In this document: positions 34,434-46,239 of the stretch, piece after piece
How the letters are laid out: each line of letters begins with the position of its first letter
Numbering within the stretch: the first letter of the stretch is position 1
Origin: Dichetophora obliterata
Taxonomy: Eukaryota > Arthropoda > Insecta > Diptera > Sciomyzidae
DNA length: 64,000 bases
Reading direction: 5' to 3'
Assembly: GCA_963920525.1 (NCBI GenBank)
Contig: OY986436.1
Span: forward strand, 32,679,648 to 32,743,647
Made by a program: the position numbers and the translations under genes
The notes under the pieces: generated by a model
The model's input: only the letters and a program-made list of their open reading frames with translations
What the model was told of the DNA's origin: nothing
Databases searched by the model: none

Positions 34434-35526
34434 CAGTGTTTGGACTTTACTGCAATTGCAGTAGATATACTGCGCTTTTTACCAAAATTTAAGGCTCTGC
34501 TGCGTCACTGCGCTTTTTCCAAATCTACTGCGATTTATTCGAAACTTATTTTAAACTCAACTTTCACATCAAACTCATATATATTGTAATTCTAAAAAAA
34601 TTAAATATATTTTTAGAATTATAAAAAACAATATTATAATTAAAATATGCCATCATTAATTTTTCATGTAAACATTTTTATGGTTTTTTGTGATATTTTT
34701 TGAATATGCAAGCATTGATATTGAGTATGAAAATGTAGTTTCAGGGGCCAATTACATCTGTATAATGTGGTCTTAGCGTTGAAACAGAAGAAAGTCATCT
34801 GTCAGATGAAGCTGTCATTGCAATTAAAAAAATTTTAAAGTTTTACATAAGTTTTAGCGACCAAATTAAGAATTGATTTACTTTCAAAGACAGTGAATGA
34901 ATTTGTCTACGACAAATATATTTTGAATCATTAAGAAATACATGTTTCTGTGCAAACATTGAATTTTTCCACCTTCGCAAGTTAACTGTCAAAAATCATT
35001 TGGAAAACCCTTTGCACAAACCTAATAAGTATTCGCGACCAAAACGTCAAGAAAACTTGCGCTGTTAATTGTGCGAATCCGAAGTCAGCTAATTTTCTAC
35101 TTCTTCTGTGATTTTAACTATCATGAAAAACAATCATTTAAGTTTTTCTTTAAATAATTTTACTAATTTACTTTTTTCGCTTTCTTTCGACATTTTTATT
35201 TTTTTAATACTAACATTTTTTCGAAATGTTCATCAACTGTCAAAAATTGCAGAAAAAAGCAAAAGTGCTGCGTTCATGAAAGCTGCCACTTAAAATTTCA
35301 CACTTGCACAAATGGGAAATTTGCGAGCTTAAATGAATACCATTAGTAGATACATAGTCATGTATATATTTTTGTGTTTATTTTTTTTTAGTATAAAATG
35401 TGCGAATATTAGCAGTAAATGCACGTGATCGTAAATAAAAAAAAAAAACTACTGCGAAAAAATTCGTTTTACTGCGTTTTTTTTCAAAATTTACTGCTGT
35501 TTACGAATTTTCAAGTCCGAACCCTG
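34434..35526. mobile_element. Non-autonomous hAT-type element, TSD TTTTCGG(G/A)
   Basis: Direct repeats TTTTCGGG (34426-34433) and TTTTCGGA (35527-35534) agree at 7 of 8 positions. The left end is CAGTGTTTGGACTTTACTG and the right end, on the minus strand, CAGGGTTCGGACTTGAAAA. Subterminal regions on both sides repeat ACTGCG and TTACTGC many times (34450-34530 and 35446-35502), as hAT elements do. No transposase was found. Confidence 0.75.
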
Positions 35527-35549
35527 TTTTCGGAATTGTAGAAAATACA

Positions 35550-35940
35550 CATATTATTAGACTCTCTGAACGAAAACACGTTGCAACTTGCAACAGCGTA
35601 AAAAGTATAAAGAGTATACATATTTTAAGACTCTCTATGCGGAAACACGAAATAGCGAGAAAAGTAGAGAATATACAAGGTTTATTAATACAGGTTAAGT
35701 CACTTGAGAGAAGCTCGGTCAAATTGTCAGAATGGATGAAAGGAAATCAAGAAAAAAACCTGAATCTGTACAATTTTTAGCTGACAGCTACTTTGACAGT
35801 TTGACCAAAGGCGGAAAAAAGAGTGCATTTCTCTCAAGTGACTTGAACTATATTAATCAACATTGAGAATATACAATTTTTAGGACTCTCTGAGCAAAAA
35901 CGCTAAAATAGCGTGAAAAGTAGAGAAAATATATATAGTT
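35550..35940. repeat. Copies of a ~65-bp GACTCTCTGAGC repeat
   Basis: Related units occur near 35558, 35620 and 35880, with another near 33676. Each has a form of TTTTAGGACTCTCTGAGC, then GAAAACACGCTGAAA, then AGCGTGAAAAGTAGAGAATA. The run is interrupted by a MITE at 35693-35848. Confidence 0.6.
35693..35848. mobile_element. Short MITE with GTTAAGTCACTTGAGAGAA ends
   Basis: The left end GGTTAAGTCACTTGAGAGAA and the right end, on the minus strand, GTTCAAGTCACTTGAGAGAA form a ~19-bp inverted repeat with one mismatch. Length is about 156 bp, inside the repeat at 35550-35940. Flanks TATTAATAC and TATATTAATC share TATTAAT, which may be the target duplication. Confidence 0.65.
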
Positions 35941-37687
35941 TGGAAATAACGCTGAGTTTCAGACAGAATTGAAAAAAAACCCGCTGCATAGAATGATTTT
36001 TTTACAAAATCGCCAATAAGTGTAGTGAAATTTCACAACATTTATTGTAGTGATTTTTCAATCAGTTTAAAGAGTGAATATATTGTGTGAATTTAGGCTT
36101 AATATGTCAATAAATAAGAATTTTTGACCCCAGCGCCACCTAACAAAGGCTTACATTGTAAAATAACAATTATTTTATATATTTTTTATTAATCATTAAT
36201 CATTATTAATCATCAACAGCTTAATATTTTTAAAAATATCATGTGACCTTATAAACATGAAATAGACCTTATAATTCGGCTTTGATTAAGCAGAAATTCT
36301 GCTTATTAGCTTGCTAAAGTAAGTGGTCTACTTAAGCCACTGAAGACTACTGAAGAGTTAAATAGCGATCAACAAAACATCTGTCTTGTCTGCTTGGTTG
36401 TTTGTTTTGCACTCTACTCAGTAAGCTACTGCTGCCATACATCTCGGGTTAATATTTAGTAAGATAATGAAATTTTATGCACCAGAAATTTGATACGATC
36501 TGTCTACAGTTATGCAAATTTTGATAGCAATTGGAAAACGGGATAAATATAAACGATATCCCCAGTAATATATGGAAAAAAGAAAATCATCACATACCTT
36601 TGCAAACTGTGGCGATAAACCCATAAAATTAAAAATAAAAATGCCATGTCATGCCTAAAACGCTTGTAATATTCATGCAATACATTGAATTAAAGTGTCT
36701 AAAATACGATATCATAATATTAAGAACAAACAAAAACAACATTTAAATACTCTGCACAAGATATCAACGAAACAATTTCACTCATTAGGACACGTTTTGG
36801 TAGTCGTCCCTTTACTTACTTACGTTTATCTGGTGCTAGGTTTAAAAACGAAACAAAAATAAAATTCACACTGAAACACGTAGACAAATTTATGAAGCAA
36901 CAACATTTGCACGAAAAGGACCTTTCGGGACGCAAAATGTCCCGAAAATGTTTTTGTGTTTCGTAAAGCTTAAAATGCGCATTGAAAACACTGGCGCACC
37001 TTTTAGTCCTGCTCACTAGCTAGCTAGCTGTGCAACAACCAGGACAAAAAATAACGTAAGCACCAACCTAAGACTTGGCGTGAGGACAGCAAAATGCACA
37101 CTCTCGCTCATTTACAACACACACACACAAACACCAGCGAACATCCACACGCACGTAAACAAACAAACTGTTCCTTGCAGCTTGCAGTAAAGGATCAACT
37201 AACGTTGGAATTTATAGCCAAACTCACTTAACAAAATTTTTTATGCGATTCGTACGTGTTTGTCTTTAAAAAGTTTTCCACATTTTCTACAAAATGGCTA
37301 AATCTTACGTGAAAGTTATTTTTTTTAAACAAAATATATTTCTGTAGAGATGAAATTAAAAAGGAAATTATTTAATATGCGTATTAGGGTGATTAAAAAA
37401 AATTTCGCAAATTCACCGAGCCCGACCGGAAATGGGACAGTTATATCAAAATATGAAAATGAAAATAAAATTTTTTTTTTAATATTTAGATAGTGCTATC
37501 AGCGGTTTTCTTTTTTAGTTGGAGTAAATTCACGAAAAAGCTCTAAGGTTAAAAAATTCATATCTCACTCATTTTTTAACACAAAATCATGATTGATGAG
37601 AACTTATAAAAACGTGTTCAAATTTTTGATACTAGATTTATTTATTTTTTTAGTCAAAAGAGTGTTAAAAAAGAGAATCGGCGGTAA
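35941..37687. other. Intergenic region, no gene recognised
   Basis: Mostly AT-rich. A more complex patch at 36800-37200 (CTAGCTAGCTAGCTG, CACTCTCGCTC, a CA-repeat near 37118) might be regulatory or part of an untranslated exon, but no frame supports this. Confidence 0.4.
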
Positions 37688-37695
37688 CTTCTGTT

Positions 37696-39186
37696 TAGTG
37701 TCCGACCGAAACCAGAAATTTGGCCGAAACCGAATATTCGGCCATTTTATAATATTCGGCCGAAGCCAAAACTGATTAATAGTCCATATGAAAATTTAAG
37801 ACTTTACAAATAATTTTTTTTAATTGAAAGAAAACAAAAGTACTTTTATACACATAAAAAAAATGTAATATAAAGAAGTATTATTTGAATATTGAAGTTA
37901 ATAATAATTAATTGAAGTTTACTTTAATAATATATGAGATCATTTCTTATTTTATTTTTTATTACAAAAGTATTGCATACTTTATATCTTCCGTTCACAC
38001 TCAAAATAGTATGCACCTACAATGTACATTTTTATAGAACTACAAAACAAAGTACTTTTGTTTTTTGTAAAGGTTTGTTAATGTTAATGTTGTGTGGTGG
38101 AGATGCGTACTGCGACCTAAATGAGATCTATTGTACCTCCTTCTCAAAGCTCCGCTGGGTTTGCGGATTACAGAATTTCATCCAGCCCTATTTCTCTAAT
38201 GAATTTGAGAATCTTCTTAGGTTCAAGGGATGAAGCCTGCTCTAGACTCAGCTCATAATTCCCCAGTGCTAGTTTACGTCTGCGAGCCACGGCGTCGCAG
38301 TTTGTAAGTAGGTGTATTGGAGTCTCCTCTGCTTCTTCACAGAAACGGCAGTTACTATCGGTCTCTATGCCCAATTTCATCAGGTGGTATTTCAGTTTAC
38401 AGTGTCCTGTAAGGAACTCCGTTAGAATCCTAAGATTCGGTTTGCCTAAGCTTATGCACAATTTTGCTCTCCGAGTGTTAAAATCTCTGAGGAGCAATTT
38501 GGATTGTCTTAGCTTTGGGAGGCTTTTCCAAAGGTTTGAACGTTTATGCCTCTCCTCCCTTCTTAGTTCTTCTTTTATAGAATGTGTGCCCAATCCGCAG
38601 AATGGTTCCGGTCCTATAAATTTTGTGGCTGCACCCTGTCGCGCTAGACCATCGGCTTCTTCGTTACCCTGTATTCCTTTGTGTCCTGGGACCCAAAGTA
38701 TAGTAACAGTGTTATTATTGCCTTGCTCGTTGAGTTTTGTTAGGCATTCCCTAAAGTAAAGGTTTAGTACTCGTATTATAAAAATATAAATATTTCGTTT
38801 TCTTTTCCTTTATTCCACACACACAAAGTTCGTTCGGAAATTTAATTATCCATTTTTGACTTCAGTTCCTATAAAACTTTAATATTAATTGCAATACAGA
38901 TGATAAAATGACAGTATCAAAAGCATAACATTAACCAAAATGTTTTGCGTTAACACGATAAATCAAATTATAGACGAATTCTTAATTTTTGTTTTGCAAA
39001 ATTTCGTTATAAATATTTTTATTAAACCAAACTTATATATTCGAATTAAATGACTGATGCAAGAAATTTTTACCAAAAGTTTCGGCTAGTTTCAGCTATT
39101 CGGCCATATTGGGGCCTAAATAGCCGAAACTGACAAAAAGGGTCGAAACTGGCCATAACTGAAGCCGAATATTCAGTCGGATACTA
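37696..39186. mobile_element. hAT-type element with CGGCCGAAAC subterminal repeats
   Basis: CTTCTGTT (37688-37695) and CTTATGTT (39187-39194) agree at 7 of 8. The left end TAGTGTCCGACCGAAACC and the right end, on the minus strand, TAGTATCCGACTGAATATTC match well. Subterminal zones are full of GGCCGAAAC and ATTCGGCC. It carries a LINE 3' fragment inserted inside and has no transposase. Confidence 0.75.
38100..38765 (-). pseudogene. LINE 3' fragment: RNase H end and C-terminal zinc region
   Basis: On the minus strand it begins in the last RNase H motif, WVPGHKGIQGNEEADGLARQ (about 38690-38630). It continues through an open frame to 38168 with LTGHCKLKYHLMKLGI and the CxxC-H-C finger CRFCEEAEETPIHLLTNC typical of I/LOA-type LINEs. 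The frame from RNase H to the end is almost undamaged. The 5' end near 38765 is a truncation, normal for LINEs. A 3' untranslated stretch follows to about 38100. Confidence 0.85.
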
Positions 39187-39194
39187 CTTATGTT

Positions 39195-39840
39195 CTAATG
39201 GGAAAAACGATTTTTTTTTAAATGGGAACATATTCTTAGACAACCATTTTTTCCTTTCTTCAATATTATTTCACAGACTTCGAATAAACTAGGATAGTTC
39301 AGCTAATTTAACTTAATTAAGGGTGTTTTTTTAAAGGCGGGCACTTTAAATTTAAATAAAAAAGCGGAAAGTGTTTTTTCCCATTAATTGTGACTAACTC
39401 TTATAAATTGAGTTGATCTTTGGTATTTTAGCAATGTCAATAGTTACTGAAATTTTTCTTTCATAGCAAGTGTTCTTATTATTTTTTTAATGAAAAGATT
39501 TTGCTTTTAACTTCGCTTTTCGTCTTGAGGGAAGCTATTTTCGTGAAATAATGTCAGGAAAATCACTTTCTCTGACAAGTACAAAAATGTCTCTACATCT
39601 CTATAGATATAAATAAAAACTTAATTCAGCGTATAAATTTTTGTAAATTTATCTTGTAGGAGTGAGAATAAGTTTTTAGCGTTTATTTACCACGCCCTAA
39701 AATGTTGTTGCTTGTCTTGTCGTATCCCTCACTGACTTATGTAAGGCGAAAGAGAGGCGCACTCAGCGACAGGCCAGAAATATCAACTTGTACTAGGCTC
39801 ACTATATACTTTCCTGTCTATGCTCTATTTTGCTCATAAT
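39195..39840. other. AT-rich stretch, no gene seen
   Basis: No frame, repeat or TSD that I can support. Confidence 0.4.
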
Positions 39841-40050
39841 GCTGGGTTTTCACTATGTCATTTTTTATGACGACACAAAGGTTTATCACCTGAAATATCA
39901 CCATAATAAAGCTCCAGAACATTTTCTGGATAGTTCCATTTAATAATTTATTTGTTTTTAATTTTCCAAGACTGCTAAAGTTAGAAAAAATTACAACATG
40001 TTATTACTTTCAATTTGATTGACATCAACTGACCACTGGTGAAAACCAGC
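39841..40050. mobile_element. Short MITE with GCTGGGTTTTCAC ends
   Basis: The left end GCTGGGTTTTCACTATGTCA and the right end, on the minus strand, GCTGGTTTTCACCAGTGGTCA match over ~13 bp with a one-base gap. 210 bp, non-coding. Flanks ATAAT and ATAAG suggest a short target duplication. Confidence 0.5.
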
Positions 40051-40129
40051 ATAAGTTTGTAAGCAAAAAACTTTTTTTGAAAAGTAGCCGATTTAGTCTA
40101 GTCCATTATCTATCAAATTTATTGCACAA

Positions 40130-40432
40130 GTTAAGTTCTTTCTTGTTGAGTTTTTTAAAAAAAAAAAACAATTTTTTAGTTTTAATTAACTTCTTTATTC
40201 GGGATCTGTTTTTATACTAACTTTAGCAATTTTTATAACTTAACTATATTCCCTGAAGCTGCGCTGTTATCATAAACTGCGCTGCTTTAGCTTGTTATTT
40301 TTTTATTTCTTATTTTTAATTTTGCTGACTAGATTTCTCACGATCGTTGCACTGGAGCGGATACGCGTGCATTCGTAGACCTAGTGTCAGCATTTATTTT
40401 AGCGCTTTATGTTAACCTTTTTCGTGTTAACT
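40130..40432 (-). repeat. 3' LTR of the gypsy-group element
   Basis: 303 bp with AGTTAAG...TTAACT ends, as in gypsy-group errantiviruses. A purine-rich GTGACGGAGG precedes it on the minus strand. It differs from the 5' LTR at roughly a dozen positions plus small indels. Confidence 0.9.
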
Positions 40433-40489
40433 CCTCCGTCACTAAATTCAAACGTCCTTGTTTGATGCTTTAAAGTGTTCGATTACATT

Positions 40490-41600
40490 TTATAAATTTA
40501 TTTCTTGTTTGTTTGCATTTTTCGGTTCTTGCAAAATAACTTTATTCTTTTTATATTTGATAAAAATTATGATTACAATAAAAATTCCAAGTATTAAGAT
40601 TATTACATTGGTAGTAAAATATATATAATTTTTCTTTTTAAGTAGCTCTATATGTTTAGTACTATTAACATTTAAATTTTTCAACATTTCTAGAGATAAC
40701 ATTTCCTCTAAAATATTTTCATTTTTATTATATTGTAACATTGAAGGCAATGGCTTACTACTACTAATGATTTTTGAAAAGTATATTTTATTCATTATTT
40801 CAATTGTTTGATTAAAATGCTTAATAAAATAACTACCATCTAGATCAATGTTTTCATCATTTGTTTTTATTTTTCCATTAAAATCATTCAAAAGAATAAT
40901 ATCATCAAATACTTCTTCTATTTGTTCAATATTGTCATTATTAATTTTAGTACAATTCGCAATTTTACTTTTTAGTAATTTTGGAATACTATAATGAAAT
41001 AATTAACAATATTTGCCTTCGCCCAATGAATCGCGTTGGCTACATTGATTATTTCTTTCTTTAGTAATTCTAATTTATATTAGAAATTATTTTTTATTTC
41101 AAACTTACTGGTGCTATTTTCTTGAATTTTTATAATTTTATTTGTTATGGTTGTGATATCATGAATTTTGCTTTCGATTAATTTATTTATGACTACCTGG
41201 TTATTATTATTTTGTAGTATGTTATTAATTTTGTTTTCTAATATTTTGTTTTCATGTCATTATGGTCGGGTGTACCTGTAACCCATTTCCATGCACTGCC
41301 TAATATATCTATTGCTCTTTTCTCTATTCTACTATGAACGCTAAGCCTTTTTATATGTAGTCTGATTTGGTTAATTAGTAATAACAGAATTGGATAGTTC
41401 CTATCATAGTTTATAAGCTCTGCTGCTTTTTCAATGTTATCAATTATTTCTTCGTATTTATTTATTTCTATTATGTGTATAATTTTGAGCGTTCCCGTTT
41501 GAATCTTTGCTGCTCCGATGTCGATAGTAATGAGCTGTGACTTACTATAGTCCAATATTTGCACCTGTCCGTTAGCGACTGCTATAAGTAATCTGTAATT
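40490..41600 (-). pseudogene. env: env pseudogene of the gypsy-group element
   Basis: Two surviving frames. The upstream one (41564-41238) ends with a furin-like site RIEKR followed by AIDILGSAWKWVTGTP, the conserved start of the fusion region in errantivirus envelopes. The downstream one (40891-40490) ends with a strong membrane segment (IILILGIFIVIIIFI) and a short basic tail, the usual C-terminus. Stops and frameshifts separate the two. The protein would mediate membrane fusion in an active element; here it cannot be made whole. Confidence 0.8.
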
Positions 41601-42245
41601 AATTTCTGATTAAACTTTTATGGATGATACGGCCAGATTCGGTTAGTACTGTGCTTGTTCTGTTCTCTTTTACATTTCTGTTTTGTATCTTGATGTTAAT
41701 TTTGTGCCATGACTTTTGTTAATTTGAACGTAAATTGTTTGTCCTGGGGTGTAATTGATTATGTCCTTCCTATTTTTGTTGTAATATTTTATGATTAAGT
41801 CTTGTTTTGCTTTAAGTTTCCGTATATTGTCCTGTTTAATTTTCCGTAAATTTTTGGGTTTGTGCTAACTCTTCGACCAAAAAAAAAGTTATATTGGTTT
41901 GTACTTCGTCGTTGAATGTATGGTAAAATTGTATCTGTAAACAGCATTGTCTAAAAGATCTTCAAATCTTTCACTAATATCTTCTTTTTTTAAACATCTA
42001 AGTATTTCGAATAATGTAGAGTGGAATTTTTCCACTTGACCATTGGTATTACCCATATATGGTGGTGTCCTGTAAACCTTGATTTTCAGCTGGTCTTCTA
42101 GCATAAACATTATCGCTGCTGAATTGAAAGCTTTTTCGCTGTCGATAACTAATATTTCTGGGGTGCCAAACGTCATTAGTAATTGTCTCAACGGTTCCTT
42201 AACGTGTTCTACTGCTAGTCTGAGCATATTTTGAGAACTTATCTA

Positions 42246-43527
42246 CAGGGTAGCCCTTATTCGAAGCGCCCATCTGGCAACACTGTAACTTTCCGCAGTG
42301 ATGCCAAATCGACTAATGACATACCGCGTTTGAAGCATCATTCCAAGCAAATGTTTACAATGGAACAGTACACGCCACGCGAACGCTCTAAAATTGTTGA
42401 AATTTACATTCAACAAAACAAGTCAATAGTGAAAACTCAACGTGCTTTCAAAAAAATAAATAAAGTGAAAAGTGCGCCTTCCAAGAAAACAATTTATCGT
42501 TTGTATGAAAGATTTACAACTGGTAATACTCTTGGTAACCCAAAGAGGCCAAATAAAAAGCGACCAAGGCGATCGGATGAGAATATTGCAGCCGTACGAG
42601 CCAGTATTGAGCAGTCACCAACAACATCCCAAAATCGCTGTTCTCAGCAGCTCGGCATTCCCCGATCCACTTTACAACGCATTTTACGTGTTGATTTGAA
42701 TTTGTTTCCGTACAAAATTCAATTGGTAAACAAATTGTTGCCTACCGATAAGCCACGTCGATTGGAATGGGCCCAAAGAGTCATCGAAATGGCTGAAGAA
42801 GACGAGCAATTTTGGCATAAAATTATCATGAGCGATGAAGCTCATTTTCAGTTGAACGGAACGGTAAACAAACAAAATTGCCGTATTTATGCCACTGAAA
42901 ATCCACAAGAGATTCAAGAGGTACCTCTTCACGATGCAAAAGTCACTGTTTGGTGCGGCATTTGTGCTAAAATGCTCATTGGGCCGTTCTTTTTCGAAGA
43001 TGATAATGGCCACAGAGTTACTGTCAATCAGGAGCGTTATCGCGATATGATAAACAATTTCTTCATGCCAATCGTTCGTCGAAAGCGTATCAGGCACTAC
43101 TTGTTTCAACAAGACGAGGCGCCACCACACACAAGCCTGGCCGTTTGATGTCAAAAAATGGTGATTTCGATTGGCCGCCAAGATCACCAGATTTAACGCC
43201 TCCAGACTTCTTTTTGTGGGGTTATTTGAAATCAAAGGTTTACGTCAACAAGCCAAGGACCCTAGAAGAGCTGAAAACCAACATCCGTCAAAAAATAACC
43301 GCCATTCCCATCGATATGTTGAAGAAAACCATGGAAAATGCTGCAAAACGGGCACAATATGTCGTAGAGGCCAATGGCGACCATTTACGAAATATCATAT
43401 TCAAGAAATAATGTAAGCAAATCTACTTGAACCCAATTAAATGATATTCATGACGAACAGACAAAAAATTGTGGTTTCTTTGATTTATTTAAAAATAAAA
43501 TGGGCGCTTCGAATATTGGCAACCCTG
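42246..43527 (+). mobile_element. mariner-type transposon, 1282 bp, TA target
   Basis: TA lies on both sides (42244-42245 and 43528-43529). The left end CAGGGTAGCCCTTATTCG and the right end, on the minus strand, CAGGGTTGCCAATATTCG both continue AAGCGCCCAT, giving a 28-bp inverted repeat with 25 matches. The length is normal for mariner. It sits in antisense orientation in the gypsy-group integrase gene. Confidence 0.93.
42351..43411 (+). pseudogene. mariner-type transposase, one frame break
   Basis: An open frame from the ATG at 42351 (or 42360) to the stop at 43146-43148 gives about 265 residues. It has an N-terminal helix-turn-helix region (RERSKIVEIYIQQNKSIVKT ... SRSTLQRIL-like second helix GIPRSTLQRIL) and the first catalytic Asp in IMSDEAHFQLNG. 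The second is in YLFQQDEAPPHT. The reading then shifts; the 88-codon frame 43145-43411 carries the third Asp in WPPRSPDLTPPDFFLWGYLK. A short deletion near 43130-43150 removed the sequence between, so it is probably inactive. Otherwise it is well preserved, implying a fairly young insertion. Confidence 0.9.
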
Positions 43528-43794
43528 TATTGCTGTTAGAATAAGTCTTTTTGAATGTGAATGTCTATGTGAATGTCTAAATGTACTATTTGTCCTGGAT
43601 ATTTGGGTATGGGAGTTGCTGAAATAACTGGATTTGGTGGATGTCTGTCATACTTTTGTTCATTGCAAATTCTGCACTGTTTAACAAGGTTTTAACCTTT
43701 ATTATACATATGAGGAAAATACAATTTTTCTAGAATCTGATTTTTGTTCTCTGTTGCATTACGGTGAGCTCTTCGGTGTTTTACTAAAATGTTG

Positions 43795-46235
43795 CTATGG
43801 AATCTCAATTACGGCTTGGCTGTTGATACTTGTTGGCTGCCTAAAGTCGCCGACAAGTTGGTTGATGATGAAATATGGGAAAATACCGCTGAAGTTGGTA
43901 TACCGCAAGGAAAGATAATTTTTCTTTAATTGCTCCGTGTGCACTGGCTTATCCCGGAGCTTCAGTAGGTGTAGGTACGTTTTTGAGCAACTGAAAAAAA
44001 AACCACAAGCCACTCGAAAGCCCATGCGATTCCATACATACAAGAAAAAAAATATGCACACTTTTTAAATATTCCACCAGATACAGCTTATATCTAGCAA
44101 AAAAAGTTACACCTCACATTCACGACCAAAACTTGTAGCGCAACATTTTTTTAAAATGGCTACACTGAACCCACCCTATCCTTGGCTTTCACAAGATGTT
44201 ACTAAAAGCCCCGATATTCCTACAACAACAGCAATTAAAAGATTTTAGACCATTATTCTAATTTTAACAATTCATTATTTTATTTGATTAGGAAATGTAA
44301 TGTAATTATTTTATCAAAACAAATGTAACTTAAGATTAAAATTCATAGGAACAAAATATAAATCCAAAAAAAAAATATATATTTAAAATTTTATTTTTAT
44401 GTAAGGCTTAAACAGCTGTTTACATCGAAAGGGTGCATTGACCTAAGCGCATGAAATATATTCACAACAATATGTTTCCTTTGCATGCGTTGCTATAGAG
44501 CTTACAATACTACGCAAAAATATTAGTAGGAAATCATATCAAAATAAACTGTAACATTTTTAAGGTTTATAAAAATTTTAACTTATAATTATGTATATAT
44601 ATATTACGTTTACAGCTAAACTCTTTTTTTTATTTATATATTATTTAGTTTAAAGCGATAAAACACTAATATAGATACATATGTATTTTAACCTAATTAA
44701 GAAGAGATGTTCACTAACATTTTTGTTTGAGGCTATTCTTATTACAGATCAATGAGAACGACTGTTAGTGAACTCTTCTGTTGCAGAGCAACAAACAAAA
44801 ACCCGTATTTCTCAAACTTCAGTTTAAAGTTCTCATCATAACACTATTTGTGTAAATGCTTCTTTTCTTCTAAATTATACTTAACGCAGTGCAACAACGA
44901 CACAGGTTAAAACAAAATTATAATTGGCAACAACAATTGTACTCACGTTTTTTTTTTATTTTCTTTTTTTTCTTACAATGCTGCTCGCTGAGGCCTCCTC
45001 GACGCAATGTTTCGATGATGTTGCTAGGAAAATAAAGTATGATGTTGAAATAAAGGTTGTTGCTGCACTTTTAATGCACAATGTTGATGCTTTAAATTAT
45101 ATTCTTTGGAAGCATTATTTGAAACTTTATAGAAGTCGTCAAATTAAAAGTTGTTTTTTTTCATCTCACATATTTGGGATGTCTACTTTTTCCCGATTTA
45201 ACAAAAAAAAATAGCGACGCTCTTCTCACTGTACTTTTTCTTTGTTCTTTTTGATTTTATAAAAAAATAGCAAGCAATTATCTGTTTTAACTCTTAGTTT
45301 TTGCTTTAATTTAAAAATAACAAACTAGTTTTAACTGAACTTATGCGATATTAGAATATTTATAAATTTTGTTTTTCTCTTTTAAATCAATTTCGTGAGT
45401 GTTGGTTTTATTTTTTTTTCCACTTTTTTTCTTTCTTTTTTCATATAGAGTAAAGCTAAGGGTTTTTTTTTTTGTTATTTGTGTTATATATCTCTTAATA
45501 ATTCTTTTTCTATATCATGCCTGTTCACTGCGTCACGGAAAACTGATCGTGTTGGAGCTTTTTCGTGCTGGTTTCCTGCTGGTTTCTCATGACTTTGAGA
45601 AATGCTTGGCGAGAGAACTTTACTGGTTAAGCGTAGATCTTACTCAGACACGCGGCCAGCTTGGCGCGTGGTACCTTGGTTTTCCAACCAGAAGAGGTGT
45701 CCAAAGTAAAGGAGCTGGGTTTTCCCCCATTTGTGACAAAGCCAACTCTTTACTTTGAAAACTAAACAAAATAAGGTTTCTTTGAGAAACAAAAATTAAA
45801 AGAATATGCATAAAATTCTTACCTTTTTGAGTATGTTTAACTCGAAGAGAACAACAATGTATAAAAATGCCTCTATATTGTTCGCTGAGATTTATAAGGC
45901 TGTGATGTACCTTATTTTTTTATATTTTTCGGACAGTAAAAGTACTCAAGATGCCTTCAAAATTTATTGATTTTCATTTTCTAGTTTTTTATTTCTTTAT
46001 AAAGTTTTTAATGCATATGTAACTCGTTCTATATCAAAACCAAAAAGGAAGTTAAAAATTTGTTTTCTCTTTGTTCTCACGGCTTAGAAATGAATTCCAT
46101 TTTTGGTGTGGACTGAACCACTGAACTTATTATGTTCTACAATGTAGAGCGTTCGAAAACTATTATATATGGCAAGCAATAATTTCCATGCAATTATTGC
46201 AGCAAGAAGCAATACTACGTAAAATAAAAATTGTA
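43795..46235. mobile_element. Unidentified ~2.4-kb block splitting the gypsy-group pol
   Basis: Pol similarity stops at ...PEEQEQYIV (about 46240, minus strand) and resumes at HRRAHRN (about 43785). In related polyproteins these are close neighbours, so the block in between is an insertion. It holds AT-rich sequence, a TGGCTACACTG motif near 44157 that resembles a hAT-type end, and a GC-richer patch at 45520-45760. No inverted ends, TSD or known protein could be fixed. It may be a composite of several old elements. Confidence 0.5.
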
Positions 46236-46239
46236 ATAT

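Larger units (their letters stand above)
41640..43790 (-). pseudogene. pol: Integrase part of pol, split by a mariner
   Basis: Read on the minus strand: HRRAHRNATENKNQILEKLY (His-His half of the zinc domain) near 43780-43720; QCRICNEQKYDRHPPNP (Cys-Cys half) near 43690-43640; TPIPKYPGQIVHLDIH near 43625-43580. After the mariner the frame resumes at DKFSKYAQ (about 42240-42215), then ILVIDSEKAFNS and NTNGQVEKFHSTLFEI (core Asp and Glu) at 42227-41889, then a C-terminal tail with YTPGQTIYVQINKSHGTKL near 41760-41690. The mariner lies between the zinc domain and the core. Extra frameshifts are present. Confidence 0.85.

Noticed and set aside
36800..37200. Promoter or 5' exon of a host gene
   Set aside because: GC-richer with CA and CTCTCGCTC motifs, but no frame, TATA-Inr pair or splice site supports it.
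42684..43235. 183-codon minus-strand frame opposite the mariner transposase
   Set aside because: Antisense shadow of the transposase gene.
44924..45758. Two plus-strand frames in the gypsy-group pol gap
   Set aside because: Low-complexity Phe-rich starts and no similarity. Treated as part of the unassigned insertion.
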